NCBI GenBank assembly: GCA_041389725.1 | Contig: JAWKRG010000003.1 | Coordinates: forward strand, 682,001 to 746,000 | DNA length: 64,000 nucleotides | Direction: 5' to 3' | Origin: Polyangiaceae bacterium | GTDB taxonomy: Bacteria > Myxococcota_A > Polyangia > Polyangiales > Polyangiaceae | In this document: piece after piece, positions 18,471-26,913 of the stretch | Numbering within the stretch: position 1 is the stretch's first letter | How the letters are laid out: every line of letters begins with the position of its first letter | The notes under the pieces: generated by a model | The model's input: only the letters and a program-made list of their open reading frames with translations | Told to the model about the DNA's origin: nothing | Database searches by the model: none | Made by a program: the position numbers and the translations under genes

Positions 18471-19796
18471 GTGCAACTGTGTCGCCGATTCGCTCCGACC
18501 TCGGGGCTGCTACTCGGGCTTTTCGCACTGCCCCTCGGCTGTGGCGGTGAGACCGAGCCGGCGGTAGTCAGAAGCCCGGATGGCCGCTACCTGGCGGTGG
18601 TGCGCGACGACACAGCGCTAGGCGACGCAGAGCGCTCGGGCGCGCGGGTGCTGTCCAGCCTCGACGCCAGATCTCACGTCCTCGCCATCCCGGACGAAAA
18701 GCTCGCAGCGGTCGCCGCGCACATCGGTTGGCTCGAGCCCGACGCCCGACGCTATCCCTCCGGGCAGGCCATGCCCTACGGAGTGAGCCAGACGACGGCG
18801 CTCGAGTTGCCGCCGCTCATCCCGGGCGCACCCCGCACCAAAGTTTGCGTCGTCGACTCGGGCTTGGAGCCGCATCCGGATCTGCCTACCGACAGCAGCG
18901 GCGCGGCAGATGGCGGTGCAGGCCCGTTCTACGTCGATGGTTGCGGCCACGGAAGCCACGTCGCGGGAACGATCGCCGCCCTCGACAACGATCAGGGCGT
19001 CGTCGGCGTCAGCGCGGATGGCGTCAGCCTCCACGTAGTTCGGGTATTTGCTGACGACTGCAAGTGGGCCTACGCCTCGGGGCTCATTCTGGCCGTGAAC
19101 GAATGCGTCAAGGCTGGCGCGAGGGTGATCAACCTCAGCCTTGGCGGTCCCGACGAAAGCCTGCTCGAGCGCATGGCCTTCGATCAGCTCGAAGCGGACG
19201 GCGTACTGACGGTCGCGGCGGCCGGCAACGATGGTACCACCGCGCTGCACTTCCCGGCATCCTACGACTCGGTGCTGTCCGTGAGCGCAATCGACGCCTC
19301 CAAGCAGGTTGCGGATTTCTCACAGCAGAACGCCAAAGTCGAACTGGCCGCAGCGGGGGTCGGAGTGCTCTCCACCGTGCACGGCGGGTACCAAGCTTGG
19401 AGCGGCACCAGCATGGCAGCACCCCACGTCTCGGGCTCGGCGGCCGCGCTGATGAGTCGGAACTTCGCCTGGAGCGCAGCGCAGATCCGTGAAGCGTTCG
19501 CTGCAACGGCGCTGGACCTTGGTGACCCGGGTCGCGACGTGGCCTTCGGGCACGGCCTCGTGCAAGCGCGGCAAGCCTTCGACTGGCTGATGGCGCCTCC
19601 CCCGTGCGTACCCAGTGCGAGCACCGAGGTGGTCTGCAACGACGGCATCGATGACGACTGCGACGGCGCGTGGGACGCCGCCGACGACGATTGCGCTACA
19701 ACGACCTGTCAAGCGCGCGCCACGCCCTGTAGTAGTGACGAACAGTGCTGCACGAAGCGCTGCATCAGCGATCCGGTCTACGACTACTGCCTCTGA
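18471..19796 (+). CDS. Subtilisin-like (S8) serine protease lipoprotein
   Basis: 441 residues from GTG 18471. The signal peptide ends LPLGC (lipid Cys24). An inhibitor-I9-like propeptide follows (to about residue 110). The catalytic triad is complete: Asp129 in VCVVDSGLEPH, His163 in GCGHGSHVAGT, Ser314 in SGTSMAAPH; Asn253 in AAAGNDG is the oxyanion-hole residue. The C-terminus has a CNDGIDDDCDGAWDAADDDC calcium-loop segment and a short Cys-rich tail ending in YDYCL. It should act outside the cytoplasmic membrane. Neighbouring lipoprotein genes are on the same strand, 68-108 bp away, and may be processing targets (inference). Confidence 0.9.
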   Translation: MQLCRRFAPTSGLLLGLFALPLGCGGETEPAVVRSPDGRYLAVVRDDTALGDAERSGARVLSSLDARSHVLAIPDEKLAAVAAHIGWLEPDARRYPSGQAMPYGVSQTTALELPPLIPGAPRTKVCVVDSGLEPHPDLPTDSSGAADGGAGPFYVDGCGHGSHVAGTIAALDNDQGVVGVSADGVSLHVVRVFADDCKWAYASGLILAVNECVKAGARVINLSLGGPDESLLERMAFDQLEADGVLTVAAAGNDGTTALHFPASYDSVLSVSAIDASKQVADFSQQNAKVELAAAGVGVLSTVHGGYQAWSGTSMAAPHVSGSAAALMSRNFAWSAAQIREAFAATALDLGDPGRDVAFGHGLVQARQAFDWLMAPPPCVPSASTEVVCNDGIDDDCDGAWDAADDDCATTTCQARATPCSSDEQCCTKRCISDPVYDYCL

Positions 19797-19863
19797 CCCC
19801 AGGACTCCGTTCGTGGGCACAAAGCCTCGTCCACGCATCGTAGTTTGCATGTATCGTAGGCCC

Positions 19864-21339
19864 ATGACGGGGACGATCCGACGTTGGACCAAGGGAATGC
19901 GCTGCCTATTCCCGGCGCTGCTCGCGCTAGCTTGTTCGAAGAAGGAGACATCCACCGAGGCCAAACCCGAACCGACACTCAGTTCGTCGATGAAGGCCGC
20001 GCCATCCCCTCCACCGGTGGTGGTGGACCGACCCATCCGCTTCAAGCTGGAGAAGGAGTTCGAACTCCGGACCAGCAATTTCGATCTGGGTAGCGCGTGG
20101 CTGTTCTGCCAGTTCCCGTGCGAGATCCGCCGCGGCCCGAACATGCGCATGTGGCTGGTCACGCCCGAAGGCATCGAGGAGAACGGCAAGCTCTGGCCGG
20201 GTCATGCGTGGCAGGACTACCTGGCGGGAATGGAAGGCGAAGGATACAAGTCCATCCAGGTCCACTTCTCGGGCGACTATCCCAAGATCTACGCGACTGC
20301 CTACACGGACTCACGTACCGGTGAACCGATGCCTGCGCTCGCATTTCAGCGGAAGTACTGGGCAGTCCACACCGGCGGGTACATCGATCCATCGACGCGC
20401 GATCGAACACCGCCGCGCGGCTACGACGCGGCACTGCTAACGGCACCGGTCGACTTCGATCCCACGAAAGCGTTGGCCTTCGGCGGCTCAGGTCCGACAT
20501 TGTTGGTGTCCGCGCGCAAGCTCCATGTGTTCGAAGCGGGCAAGTGGACCAGCCGCGACGCGCCCTTCGGCAACTCGCCCCGCGCGGTACGCCTGGCGGA
20601 TGGCGCTACCCTGGTTCTGCACGACGACGGAATGCACGTGGTCGACGCGAAGCTGGGCGTCAAGGAAGTCGAACTCCAGCAGAAGGACCCCTCGAAGAAG
20701 CTCTCCTTCATCGTGCTCGGCAAGTCGGTGCGTGTCCTCGACGACGGCCTGATCACCCGGCTGTATTTGCCCGCAAAGGCCAGCAATGTGGAGGTCTTTG
20801 CGCGCCCGCCGCGGGAACCAGAATCCGAAAAGCGCAAGCTTGCGGCGGCTCCCGTCGTCAGCCAGCAAACCACGGACGCGGCGGCAGATGCCGCGAACAG
20901 CGCAGCCGTCCAAAACGAGGGCGGCGCCGATGCGGGCAACGCGGTGCAGGCCGACCCGAACACGTTAGGAGAAATGCCGCCGTTGGTTGCGTTCACGGAG
21001 GCGTGTTCGACACCCTTCGTCATGCTGGCGACGCCACCTCACCTGGGCACCTATTACGAGACCACGGGCCGCGGACTCGCGGGTCACCACGAGCTGGCTC
21101 CGCTCTTGACGTTCGTGGAGTTCAAGCGCGGCAAGACCAACTTCTTCGGCGCCCAGGCCAAGGACGAAGCAGCGGCGCGCAAGCTGATGGAAGTGATCAA
21201 GGCCCGTATTCCTGCGATGAAGCCACGGCTCGGCTGCTTGGATGCCGTGGGGCACATCGGCGATCCCTACACCGCGCCCAAGGAAATGCGGATGGTGCCG
21301 CTACATCTCGGGTCGGGTGTGCGCTTGCGTCTGCCATGA
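19864..21339 (+). CDS. Lipoprotein of unknown function, coupled to a pentaheme cytochrome
   Basis: 491 residues from ATG 19864; ATG 19897 (MRCLFPALLALAC) is an alternative closer to the signal peptide. The lipobox is LALAC, followed by a Lys/Glu/Pro linker. No known domain was recognised; the chain is mixed alpha/beta, with a beta-rich middle (GSGPTLLVSARKLHVF, LPARYAWR-type repeats absent) and an acidic Ala/Asn-rich insert near residue 340. The stop overlaps the ATG of the cytochrome gene (ATGA at 21336-21339), so the two products are probably made together and may act as partners in the periplasm. Confidence 0.7.
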   Translation: MTGTIRRWTKGMRCLFPALLALACSKKETSTEAKPEPTLSSSMKAAPSPPPVVVDRPIRFKLEKEFELRTSNFDLGSAWLFCQFPCEIRRGPNMRMWLVTPEGIEENGKLWPGHAWQDYLAGMEGEGYKSIQVHFSGDYPKIYATAYTDSRTGEPMPALAFQRKYWAVHTGGYIDPSTRDRTPPRGYDAALLTAPVDFDPTKALAFGGSGPTLLVSARKLHVFEAGKWTSRDAPFGNSPRAVRLADGATLVLHDDGMHVVDAKLGVKEVELQQKDPSKKLSFIVLGKSVRVLDDGLITRLYLPAKASNVEVFARPPREPESEKRKLAAAPVVSQQTTDAAADAANSAAVQNEGGADAGNAVQADPNTLGEMPPLVAFTEACSTPFVMLATPPHLGTYYETTGRGLAGHHELAPLLTFVEFKRGKTNFFGAQAKDEAAARKLMEVIKARIPAMKPRLGCLDAVGHIGDPYTAPKEMRMVPLHLGSGVRLRLP

Positions 21340-22355
21340 TGCGACCGAGCGCGTTGTTTGCGGCTCATGTCTCGCTCGGGATAGTGACCGTTGCGGCTCA
21401 GGCCCGCAGTCCGGAAGCGTTGCCGGGCCCCGCACCCCAGCTGCGACGGGAATCGATCCAGACCCTGCTGCAGCGCAACCGCGGCTGCGAACACTGCCAC
21501 CAAGAGATCGCCCGAGAATGGCGCCAATCGCGCCACCGTGTGGCCTTCACCAACGACGAGTTCCAAGAAGCGCTGCAGCGCGAACCGAAGGCCACGCGAG
21601 AGTTCTGCGTGCGCTGCCACGCGCCAGAGCGCCGCCTCGGTGCCGAGTCGAGCTCCAGTGCCCTCGGAGTCGCGTGTGTGACCTGTCACACGCCCCTCGG
21701 CCCGGTTCTCGCCACGCCGGCGGCGGGCGGCCGCCCCGCTCCCCACGCTGTTCTGCGCACGGCGAGTCTGAGCAACGGAGAGGCTTGCGCCAGTTGCCAC
21801 GAGTTCGCGTTCCCTCATCCGAACCAGGGACTGCAGATGCAGCGGACGATGAGCGAGCATCGTGCCGCCGCAGGGCCGGACACGGGCTGCAACAGTTGCC
21901 ACATGCCGCGGCGCGACGGCCACCGCAGCCACGCGTTTCCGGGGGGACACGACGAAGCGCTGGTCAAGTCATCCTTGAAGATCCGCGTGACCCGGCCCGT
22001 ATCGACCCAGGTGCGGCTGCGTCTCACGCCGCACAACACGACGCACGCAGTCCCGACGGGCGATCTATTCCGGCGAATCGCCATCTTGGTGACGACGCCC
22101 GGTGGCTTCCGTCACGAGCGCTTCTTGACACGGCACTTCGAAGACGCAGCGACTCGGCGTGAACGCCTGGACGACCGCGTCTACCGTGCCCCTCGAGTCA
22201 TCGATGTATTCCTACCGAAGTCCGCGGTGAACGACGTGATCCACTACCGCGTCACCTACGATCGCGTGGCAAGTGTACGTCCCGACCGTGACGACGAGGC
22301 GAAGTTGGACGGGCAGATCGTCTTGACCGAAGGCACCTTGAGCGGGCCACGCTGA
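21336..22355 (+). CDS. Pentaheme c-type cytochrome
   Basis: 339 residues, start codon overlapping the stop of the preceding gene. A signal peptide ends near AQARS. Five CxxCH heme-binding motifs are seen: CEHCH (Cys51), CVRCH (Cys91), CVTCH (Cys114), CASCH (Cys151) and CNSCH (Cys185); several extra His residues (for example HRSH, EHR) could be distal ligands. The last ~130 residues lack heme motifs and form a beta-rich domain (RPVSTQVRLRLTPHNTTHAV). The layout resembles cytochrome c554-type multiheme proteins. It should carry electrons in the periplasm or at the outer membrane; redox partners are unknown. Confidence 0.88.
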   Translation: MMRPSALFAAHVSLGIVTVAAQARSPEALPGPAPQLRRESIQTLLQRNRGCEHCHQEIAREWRQSRHRVAFTNDEFQEALQREPKATREFCVRCHAPERRLGAESSSSALGVACVTCHTPLGPVLATPAAGGRPAPHAVLRTASLSNGEACASCHEFAFPHPNQGLQMQRTMSEHRAAAGPDTGCNSCHMPRRDGHRSHAFPGGHDEALVKSSLKIRVTRPVSTQVRLRLTPHNTTHAVPTGDLFRRIAILVTTPGGFRHERFLTRHFEDAATRRERLDDRVYRAPRVIDVFLPKSAVNDVIHYRVTYDRVASVRPDRDDEAKLDGQIVLTEGTLSGPR

Positions 22356-22392
22356 GATTGCCGCCCTGGGTTGCGTGTGGAAAGGTTCGCCC

Positions 22393-23367
22393 ATGAAGCT
22401 CGGAGCACTTGGAGTGCTGGGACTGACCTGGGTGGGCGGACTTGCTGCCTGCGCCGCGACCGACGAGGACACGGGGCCCGGAGCTGGCGGCGGCGCTGCG
22501 ACGGGTGGATTGGCGGCGACTGGGGGCACGAGCGGAAGCGGCGGATTCGGCGGAACGACTGGCGGCGCGAGCGGAAGCGGGGGAAGCACGGGTGGCGCAG
22601 CGGGGATCGCCGGCATGAGTGGCAGTGGCGGTTCGAGCGGTAGCGGTGGTGCGGGTGGCAGCGGCGGTTCGAGCGGCAGCGGTGGCGGCCCGGGCGCGTG
22701 CCCGAGCGGCAAAGGACCGACGATGGTGCTCGTGGGCGCCCAATGCGTGGACAGCACGGAGGTCACCAACGCTCAGTACGCTCAGTTCCTGGCCGCTGCC
22801 GTGCAGCCCCAATCAGTCACTGGCTCACCGAGCAGCTGTACTTGGAACACCTCTTACACGCCGTCGCAAGCGTGGCCCGCCACAGGCAAAGACAACTTTC
22901 CGGTGGTGTACGTGGACTGGTGCGATGCCTATGCCTTCTGTCAGTGGGCGGGCAAGCGCCTGTGCGGCGCCGTCGGCGGCGGCAGCCTGCCCTACAACGA
23001 CTACGCGGACGTGAACAAGAGTCAGTGGCTCTACGCCTGCTCGGCGAAGGGAACGAAGAAGTACCCCTATGGGGACGTGTACGACCCGACCGCATGCAAC
23101 GGCGTCGACTACGGCGCGAGCGCAGCCATCGCCGTGAAGAGCGCCAGCAAGTGCGAGGGCGGTGAGACCGGCCTGTTCGACATGAGCGGCAACGTCTGGG
23201 AGTGGGAAGACAGTTGCCAGGCGCAGACCGGCGATGAGGACCAGTGTCGCCTGCGCGGGGGCTCGTTCTGGTTCAACGGCAGCTCGGATCTGCTCTGCGC
23301 CAATGGCAACGCCAACGATCGCGGCGCCAAGAACGACATCTACGGCTTCCGCTGCTGCGCTCCTTGA
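22393..23367 (+). CDS. SUMF1 (formylglycine-generating-enzyme fold) lipoprotein
   Basis: 324 residues from ATG 22393, with GGAAAGG 7 bases upstream; GTG 22375 is in frame but less suited. The signal peptide ends GLAAC. A ~70-residue Gly/Ser linker follows, then a SUMF1 domain: VGAQCVDSTEVTNAQYAQFL, VVYVDWCDAYAFCQWAGKRL, MSGNVWEWEDSC, CRLRGGSFWF and YGFRCC. The fold is shared by formylglycine-generating enzymes and by sugar-binding relatives; whether this one is an enzyme is open. It would sit on the cell surface on a flexible tether. Confidence 0.88.
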   Translation: MKLGALGVLGLTWVGGLAACAATDEDTGPGAGGGAATGGLAATGGTSGSGGFGGTTGGASGSGGSTGGAAGIAGMSGSGGSSGSGGAGGSGGSSGSGGGPGACPSGKGPTMVLVGAQCVDSTEVTNAQYAQFLAAAVQPQSVTGSPSSCTWNTSYTPSQAWPATGKDNFPVVYVDWCDAYAFCQWAGKRLCGAVGGGSLPYNDYADVNKSQWLYACSAKGTKKYPYGDVYDPTACNGVDYGASAAIAVKSASKCEGGETGLFDMSGNVWEWEDSCQAQTGDEDQCRLRGGSFWFNGSSDLLCANGNANDRGAKNDIYGFRCCAP

Positions 23368-23496
23368 TTCCTCGAGTAGCGCAAAGGCGTCGCGAGTTCG
23401 GCCTCCGCGTGAAAGCCGTGCGCGAATACCCGCCAGGTACCCGCGAAAATTGCGGGCCCCGATCTTGCTTCGGCTTTCGAGTAGCGAGGGCTCACC

Positions 23497-23916
23497 ATGC
23501 TGAAAACGATCGTCGTTCCCGTTGACGGTTCCGAAGGCGCGAGCAAGGCGGCGAAGTTCGCTGGCGACATGGCCAAGTTGGTCGGTGCCGAGGTGATTCT
23601 CATGTACGTGTACGACACGCCCACGGCCTCGGCGATGGGCTTGGCTCGCCAAACCCGAGAAGAACTCGAGCGCGTCAAAGAAGAGATCGCCAAAGGCAGC
23701 TTCCAATCCGCAGATGCCGTTGTAGGTGTGCCTGCCAAGCACTACGTGACCTTCGGTCATCCAGCCCACGAGATCGTGAACTATGCCAAGCAGGTGAAGG
23801 CCGATTTGGTGGTGATGGGCAGCCGCGGGTTGTCTCAGATGGAAGGTCTGCTTCTCGGAAGCGTGAGCGACCGAGTCGTGCATCACGCTCATTGCGCGGT
23901 CACCATCGTTCGCTGA
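23497..23916 (+). CDS. Universal stress protein UspA family
   Basis: 139 residues, the normal length of a single UspA domain. It starts TIVVPVDGSEGA and ends with the ATP-binding signature GSRGLSQMEGLLLGSVSDRVV (G-2x-G-9x-G-S), followed by the usual C-terminal strand VTIVR. These cytoplasmic proteins bind ATP and are induced in stress and growth arrest. A short inverted repeat (CCCGC and GCGGG around GAAAATT) lies in the 129 bp gap before the gene. The gene seems to be its own transcription unit among lipoprotein genes. Confidence 0.93.
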   Translation: MLKTIVVPVDGSEGASKAAKFAGDMAKLVGAEVILMYVYDTPTASAMGLARQTREELERVKEEIAKGSFQSADAVVGVPAKHYVTFGHPAHEIVNYAKQVKADLVVMGSRGLSQMEGLLLGSVSDRVVHHAHCAVTIVR

Positions 23917-23979
23917 GCGCACGTTTGCGGTCGTCCAGCGCGCCGCCTTCGCGTGCTACACTCCGCGCCGGAGGCGGAG

Positions 23980-25500
23980 ATGCGTGACACGCTTTGGATT
24001 CTCGTTGCAGCGCTGGGCTTGGTGGGATGCGGCTCGGACGACGACGGCGGAGGCGCGAGCAGCGGTGGAGCGGCGGGGAACGGCGCTTCGAGCGGCGGAG
24101 GTGCAGCAGGCAGCGGCGCGTCGGGTGGCGCGTCGGGCGCAGGCGCTTCGAGCAGCGGCGGAAGCGGCGGCACCGGCGGATTGGCCGGAAGCGGCGGTTC
24201 GGGAACGGGCGGCACTCCCGGTGCGTGTGGCGACATCGTCACCTTCGAGACGGGCAAGACGCCGACGCAACAGATCCATGTCAGCACTTCCGGCAACGAC
24301 TCCAACAACGGAACGGCTGGCAGCCCCGTCAAGACGCTGGAGAAGGCGGTGACGCTTGCGAACCCAGGCACGGCGATCGTCGTGCACGCTGGGACCTACC
24401 CCGGCGGCGAGTACCTGGAAGGAGTCACTGGATCCGCGGCAGCCCCCATTTGGATCGGCGGAGCGCCCGGCGAGGGCAAACCCGTGTTCAGCGGCGGGGG
24501 CCAGGCTTTTCAGTTGTCCAAGGCGCGCTACGTCATCGTCCACGATCTAGAAGTCGATGGCCCCAGCGACAACGGCATCAACTGCGATGACGGCAGCGAG
24601 TACGCCAACCCGGACGCCGCGCGCTACCTCGTCTTCCGCAACTTGGACATCCATGATGTGGGAGGAACCGGCAACCAAGATTGCCTCAAGCTATCGGGCA
24701 TCGACGACTTCTGGGTTCTGGACAACCAGTTCGCGCGCTGCGGCGGCGGCAGCAGCGGTAGCGGCATCGATCAAGTGGGTTGCCACCAAGGAGTGATCGC
24801 CCGCAATGCATTCCAGCAGATGAGCGGCAACGCCGTTCAGGCCAAGGGCGGCAGCGAGGACATCGAGATCCGCTGGAACCGCATCGAAGACGGCGGTGAG
24901 CGCGGCGTGAACATGGGTGGCTCGACGGGGGATCAGTTCTTCCGTCCTCCCCTGTCGAGCTCCGCGCCCAACTTCGAGGCGAAGAACATCCGCGTTCTGG
25001 CCAACGTGTTCGTCGGCGCCGTTACCCCCGTGGGCTTCGTGGGCTGCGTCGACTGCGTGGCCGCCAACAACACCATCGTGGATCCCACGAACTGGTTGCT
25101 GCGCATTCTGCAAGAGAAGACGACGTCGGGCGGCTACACTTTCCAAGAAACCCAGAACGGGCGCTTCAGCAACAACCTGGTGTACTTCGACCGCGCCGAT
25201 CTCTCCACCTACGTGAACGTCGGACCCAACACCCAAGCGGGCACCTTCACCTTCGAGAACAACTTGTGGTTCGCCCACGACAATCCGGCGCAGTCCGCCC
25301 CCACGAACCTGCCCGCGGCCGAAAGCGGCGCAGTCACGGGACAAGACCCCGCCCTGGCGAACCCCGGCGCCGGCAACTACGGCATTCCCCCGACGAGCCC
25401 CGCCGCGGGCGCCGGCACGCCGATCCCCGGCCTCAGCGGCGACATCACCGGCAAGTGCTACGCCACGCCGCCGAGCATCGGCGCATACGAAGCGCTCTAG
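23980..25500 (+). CDS. Right-handed parallel beta-helix lipoprotein
   Basis: 506 residues from ATG 23980, with GGAGGCGGAG just upstream; GTG 23953 is in frame. The signal peptide ends GLVGC. A ~65-residue Gly/Ser/Ala linker is followed by a DUF1565-type opening (HVSTSGNDSNNGTAGSPVKT, then LANPGTAIVVHAGTYPGGEY) and rungs of a right-handed beta-helix (YVIVHDLEVDG, YLVFRNLDIHDVGG, IRVLANVFVG). Pectate-lyase-like folds of this type usually bind or cleave polysaccharides; no catalytic residues could be assigned. It is probably a surface polysaccharide-active or glycan-binding protein. Confidence 0.82.
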   Translation: MRDTLWILVAALGLVGCGSDDDGGGASSGGAAGNGASSGGGAAGSGASGGASGAGASSSGGSGGTGGLAGSGGSGTGGTPGACGDIVTFETGKTPTQQIHVSTSGNDSNNGTAGSPVKTLEKAVTLANPGTAIVVHAGTYPGGEYLEGVTGSAAAPIWIGGAPGEGKPVFSGGGQAFQLSKARYVIVHDLEVDGPSDNGINCDDGSEYANPDAARYLVFRNLDIHDVGGTGNQDCLKLSGIDDFWVLDNQFARCGGGSSGSGIDQVGCHQGVIARNAFQQMSGNAVQAKGGSEDIEIRWNRIEDGGERGVNMGGSTGDQFFRPPLSSSAPNFEAKNIRVLANVFVGAVTPVGFVGCVDCVAANNTIVDPTNWLLRILQEKTTSGGYTFQETQNGRFSNNLVYFDRADLSTYVNVGPNTQAGTFTFENNLWFAHDNPAQSAPTNLPAAESGAVTGQDPALANPGAGNYGIPPTSPAAGAGTPIPGLSGDITGKCYATPPSIGAYEAL

Positions 25501-25736
25501 CGCGTCGTGTTAGCGACTTTGCGCATGCGCTGCTTCTCTCCGAAGCGATCAACGCACCCGTGCTTAGCGTCAGCCCCACCATTGCCGTCGAATCTCAGCC
25601 GATTCAGCGTCGGTCGCGAGTTCGTCGGGGCTGAGCTTGGCCAGGAACTCGCGGCGCGCTTCGAGCTGAGCAACCGTGGCCAGCGCTTCAGTCACTACGG
25701 GAGTTCCGGAGCGACACGGCGTGGCTGGCCGCGCCC

Positions 25737-25952
25737 GTGGTGGGGCCCTGGGCGAACCTCTGGGGCGGGACTGAACTCGAGGGCTGGCCCATCGCCATCG
25801 ACGGCGTCGGTCAGCTTGCCGGCGCCACGCTCCTGACCCTGGGTTTCACGAACTCACGGCCCGTCTTGGGTCCGCCGACGGCGCGCGCCGAGTCTCGGTC
25901 GCTTCACTTCGCCCTCGGCCCCAGACAGCTTTCGATGGGCGGCGCGTTCTAG
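25737..25952 (+). pseudogene. Possible C-terminal remnant of a membrane protein gene
   Basis: About 71 residues from GTG 25737, continuous with upstream codons in the same frame back to about 25690 but with no start codon. The text LEGWPIAIDGVGQLAGATLL and LTLGFTNSRPVL looks like the end of a myxobacterial membrane protein with a hydrophobic segment and a polar tail, but the N-terminal part cannot be found in any frame between 25501 and 25690. The rest of 25501-26066 holds only this and the 25968-26063 fragment. It is called a remnant on appearance alone. Confidence 0.35.
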
Positions 25953-25967
25953 CTCGAACACGTCGCT

Positions 25968-26063
25968 ATTTTCTCCGATTCGCGGGAGGGGCGCCGCCGC
26001 GGCGAAGTGCAGCGCTACGGCGCTACGTGCACTTCTGCGACAGCCACGACCCGCAGCCCCTTC
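25968..26063 (+). pseudogene. Fragment duplicating part of the DUF1415-like gene at 29759-30487
   Basis: About 95 bases match 29912-30000 closely. The block from GAGGGGCGCCGCCGCGGCGA to the CACGACCC region is almost identical, except that the fragment carries an extra 8 bases (GGCGCTAC, a tandem copy of its neighbour) after AGCGCTAC, which breaks the frame. Homology fades on both sides. The fragment ends 4 bp from the stop of the AbiEii gene, at the left border of the toxin-antitoxin cassette. Confidence 0.85.
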
Positions 26064-26066
26064 CGT

Positions 26067-26909
26067 TCAGCGCTCGATCAGGTTCGCCGCTCGGAGCTCT
26101 CGACGCATGGCTCGGAAGACATCCTGGAAGGCGGGGAGCGTTGCCATCTGTGAGCCCAGGCGCGCGCTCCACAGCTTCTTGTAGCGGGCCTCCTTTTTCT
26201 CCAGGTCCGCGGTCATGGTCTCGCGCGTGCGACCGCGAAAGTTCAGCTTCTGCTCGATCTCCGGCACCAGCGTGCCGAGATCCACGTGGCCTTCCTCCGT
26301 GAGGAACCAGAGGTCGTAGAGATCGCGTGGCTCATTGCGGGCTCGGTCGGTGAGGGCAACGAGCTTCTCCACGCCGATCTCATTCAAGGCGTAAGCGCGA
26401 ATCTGCGCGTCCTCAGGCAGGTCTGCGTACTCGGCGTAGCCGCGCAGCACCGGTCTGTCCTCGGCTGCGCAGACGAGCTGCTCGCGGATCGTGACGTCGA
26501 CCTTGACCTCCTTGGCCGAGACCGCGGGCAGGGGACCCTCGTAGCGGAGATAGAAGGTGTGGCTGTTCTGGTGCGATTTGCGGTCGGCGCGGGCGTACTG
26601 GATGCGGATGCCCGACGCCCGCTCGACGTCGCTGTAGATGCCCTCCAAGCCGGCGAGGACGCCGTCGAGCTCCATCGGCTCAGCCAGCGTGAAATCCAGG
26701 TCCTCGGAGAAGCGGTAGTCCCCGAAGTAGCAACGCTTGAGCGCGGTTCCGCCCTTGAAGAGCAGCTTCTCGCGCAGCTCCGAACGTGACAGGCCCACCA
26801 AGAACCAGGCGAGGCAATAGTCTCGTTCGAGAACGGCTTCCACAATGCGCCTGCCTCCGGCGCGAGCCAGGCGGTTCGAAAGCAGTGAGAGGTTGCGTTG
26901 CGGAATCAT
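26067..26909 (-). CDS. AbiEii/AbiGii-type nucleotidyltransferase toxin
   Basis: 280 residues. The nucleotidyltransferase signature is clear: FKGGTALKR, then YRFSEDLDFTL (GG/S and DxD of the DNA polymerase beta-like fold, here D-L-D), and downstream EVKVDVTIREQ and KLVALTDRARNEPRDLYDLW, typical of the AbiEii family (PF08843). In type IV AbiE systems this protein is the toxin, modifying a cellular target such as tRNA by nucleotide transfer, and it can abort phage infection. It lies 4 bp after the antitoxin gene stop, as expected for the operon. It looks intact. Confidence 0.9.
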   Translation of the reverse strand: MIPQRNLSLLSNRLARAGGRRIVEAVLERDYCLAWFLVGLSRSELREKLLFKGGTALKRCYFGDYRFSEDLDFTLAEPMELDGVLAGLEGIYSDVERASGIRIQYARADRKSHQNSHTFYLRYEGPLPAVSAKEVKVDVTIREQLVCAAEDRPVLRGYAEYADLPEDAQIRAYALNEIGVEKLVALTDRARNEPRDLYDLWFLTEEGHVDLGTLVPEIEQKLNFRGRTRETMTADLEKKEARYKKLWSARLGSQMATLPAFQDVFRAMRRELRAANLIER

Positions 26910-26913
26910 GGCT

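Noticed and set aside
22212..22812. Minus-strand Pro/Ala-rich frames
   Set aside because: Antisense of the Gly/Ser linker of the SUMF1 lipoprotein.
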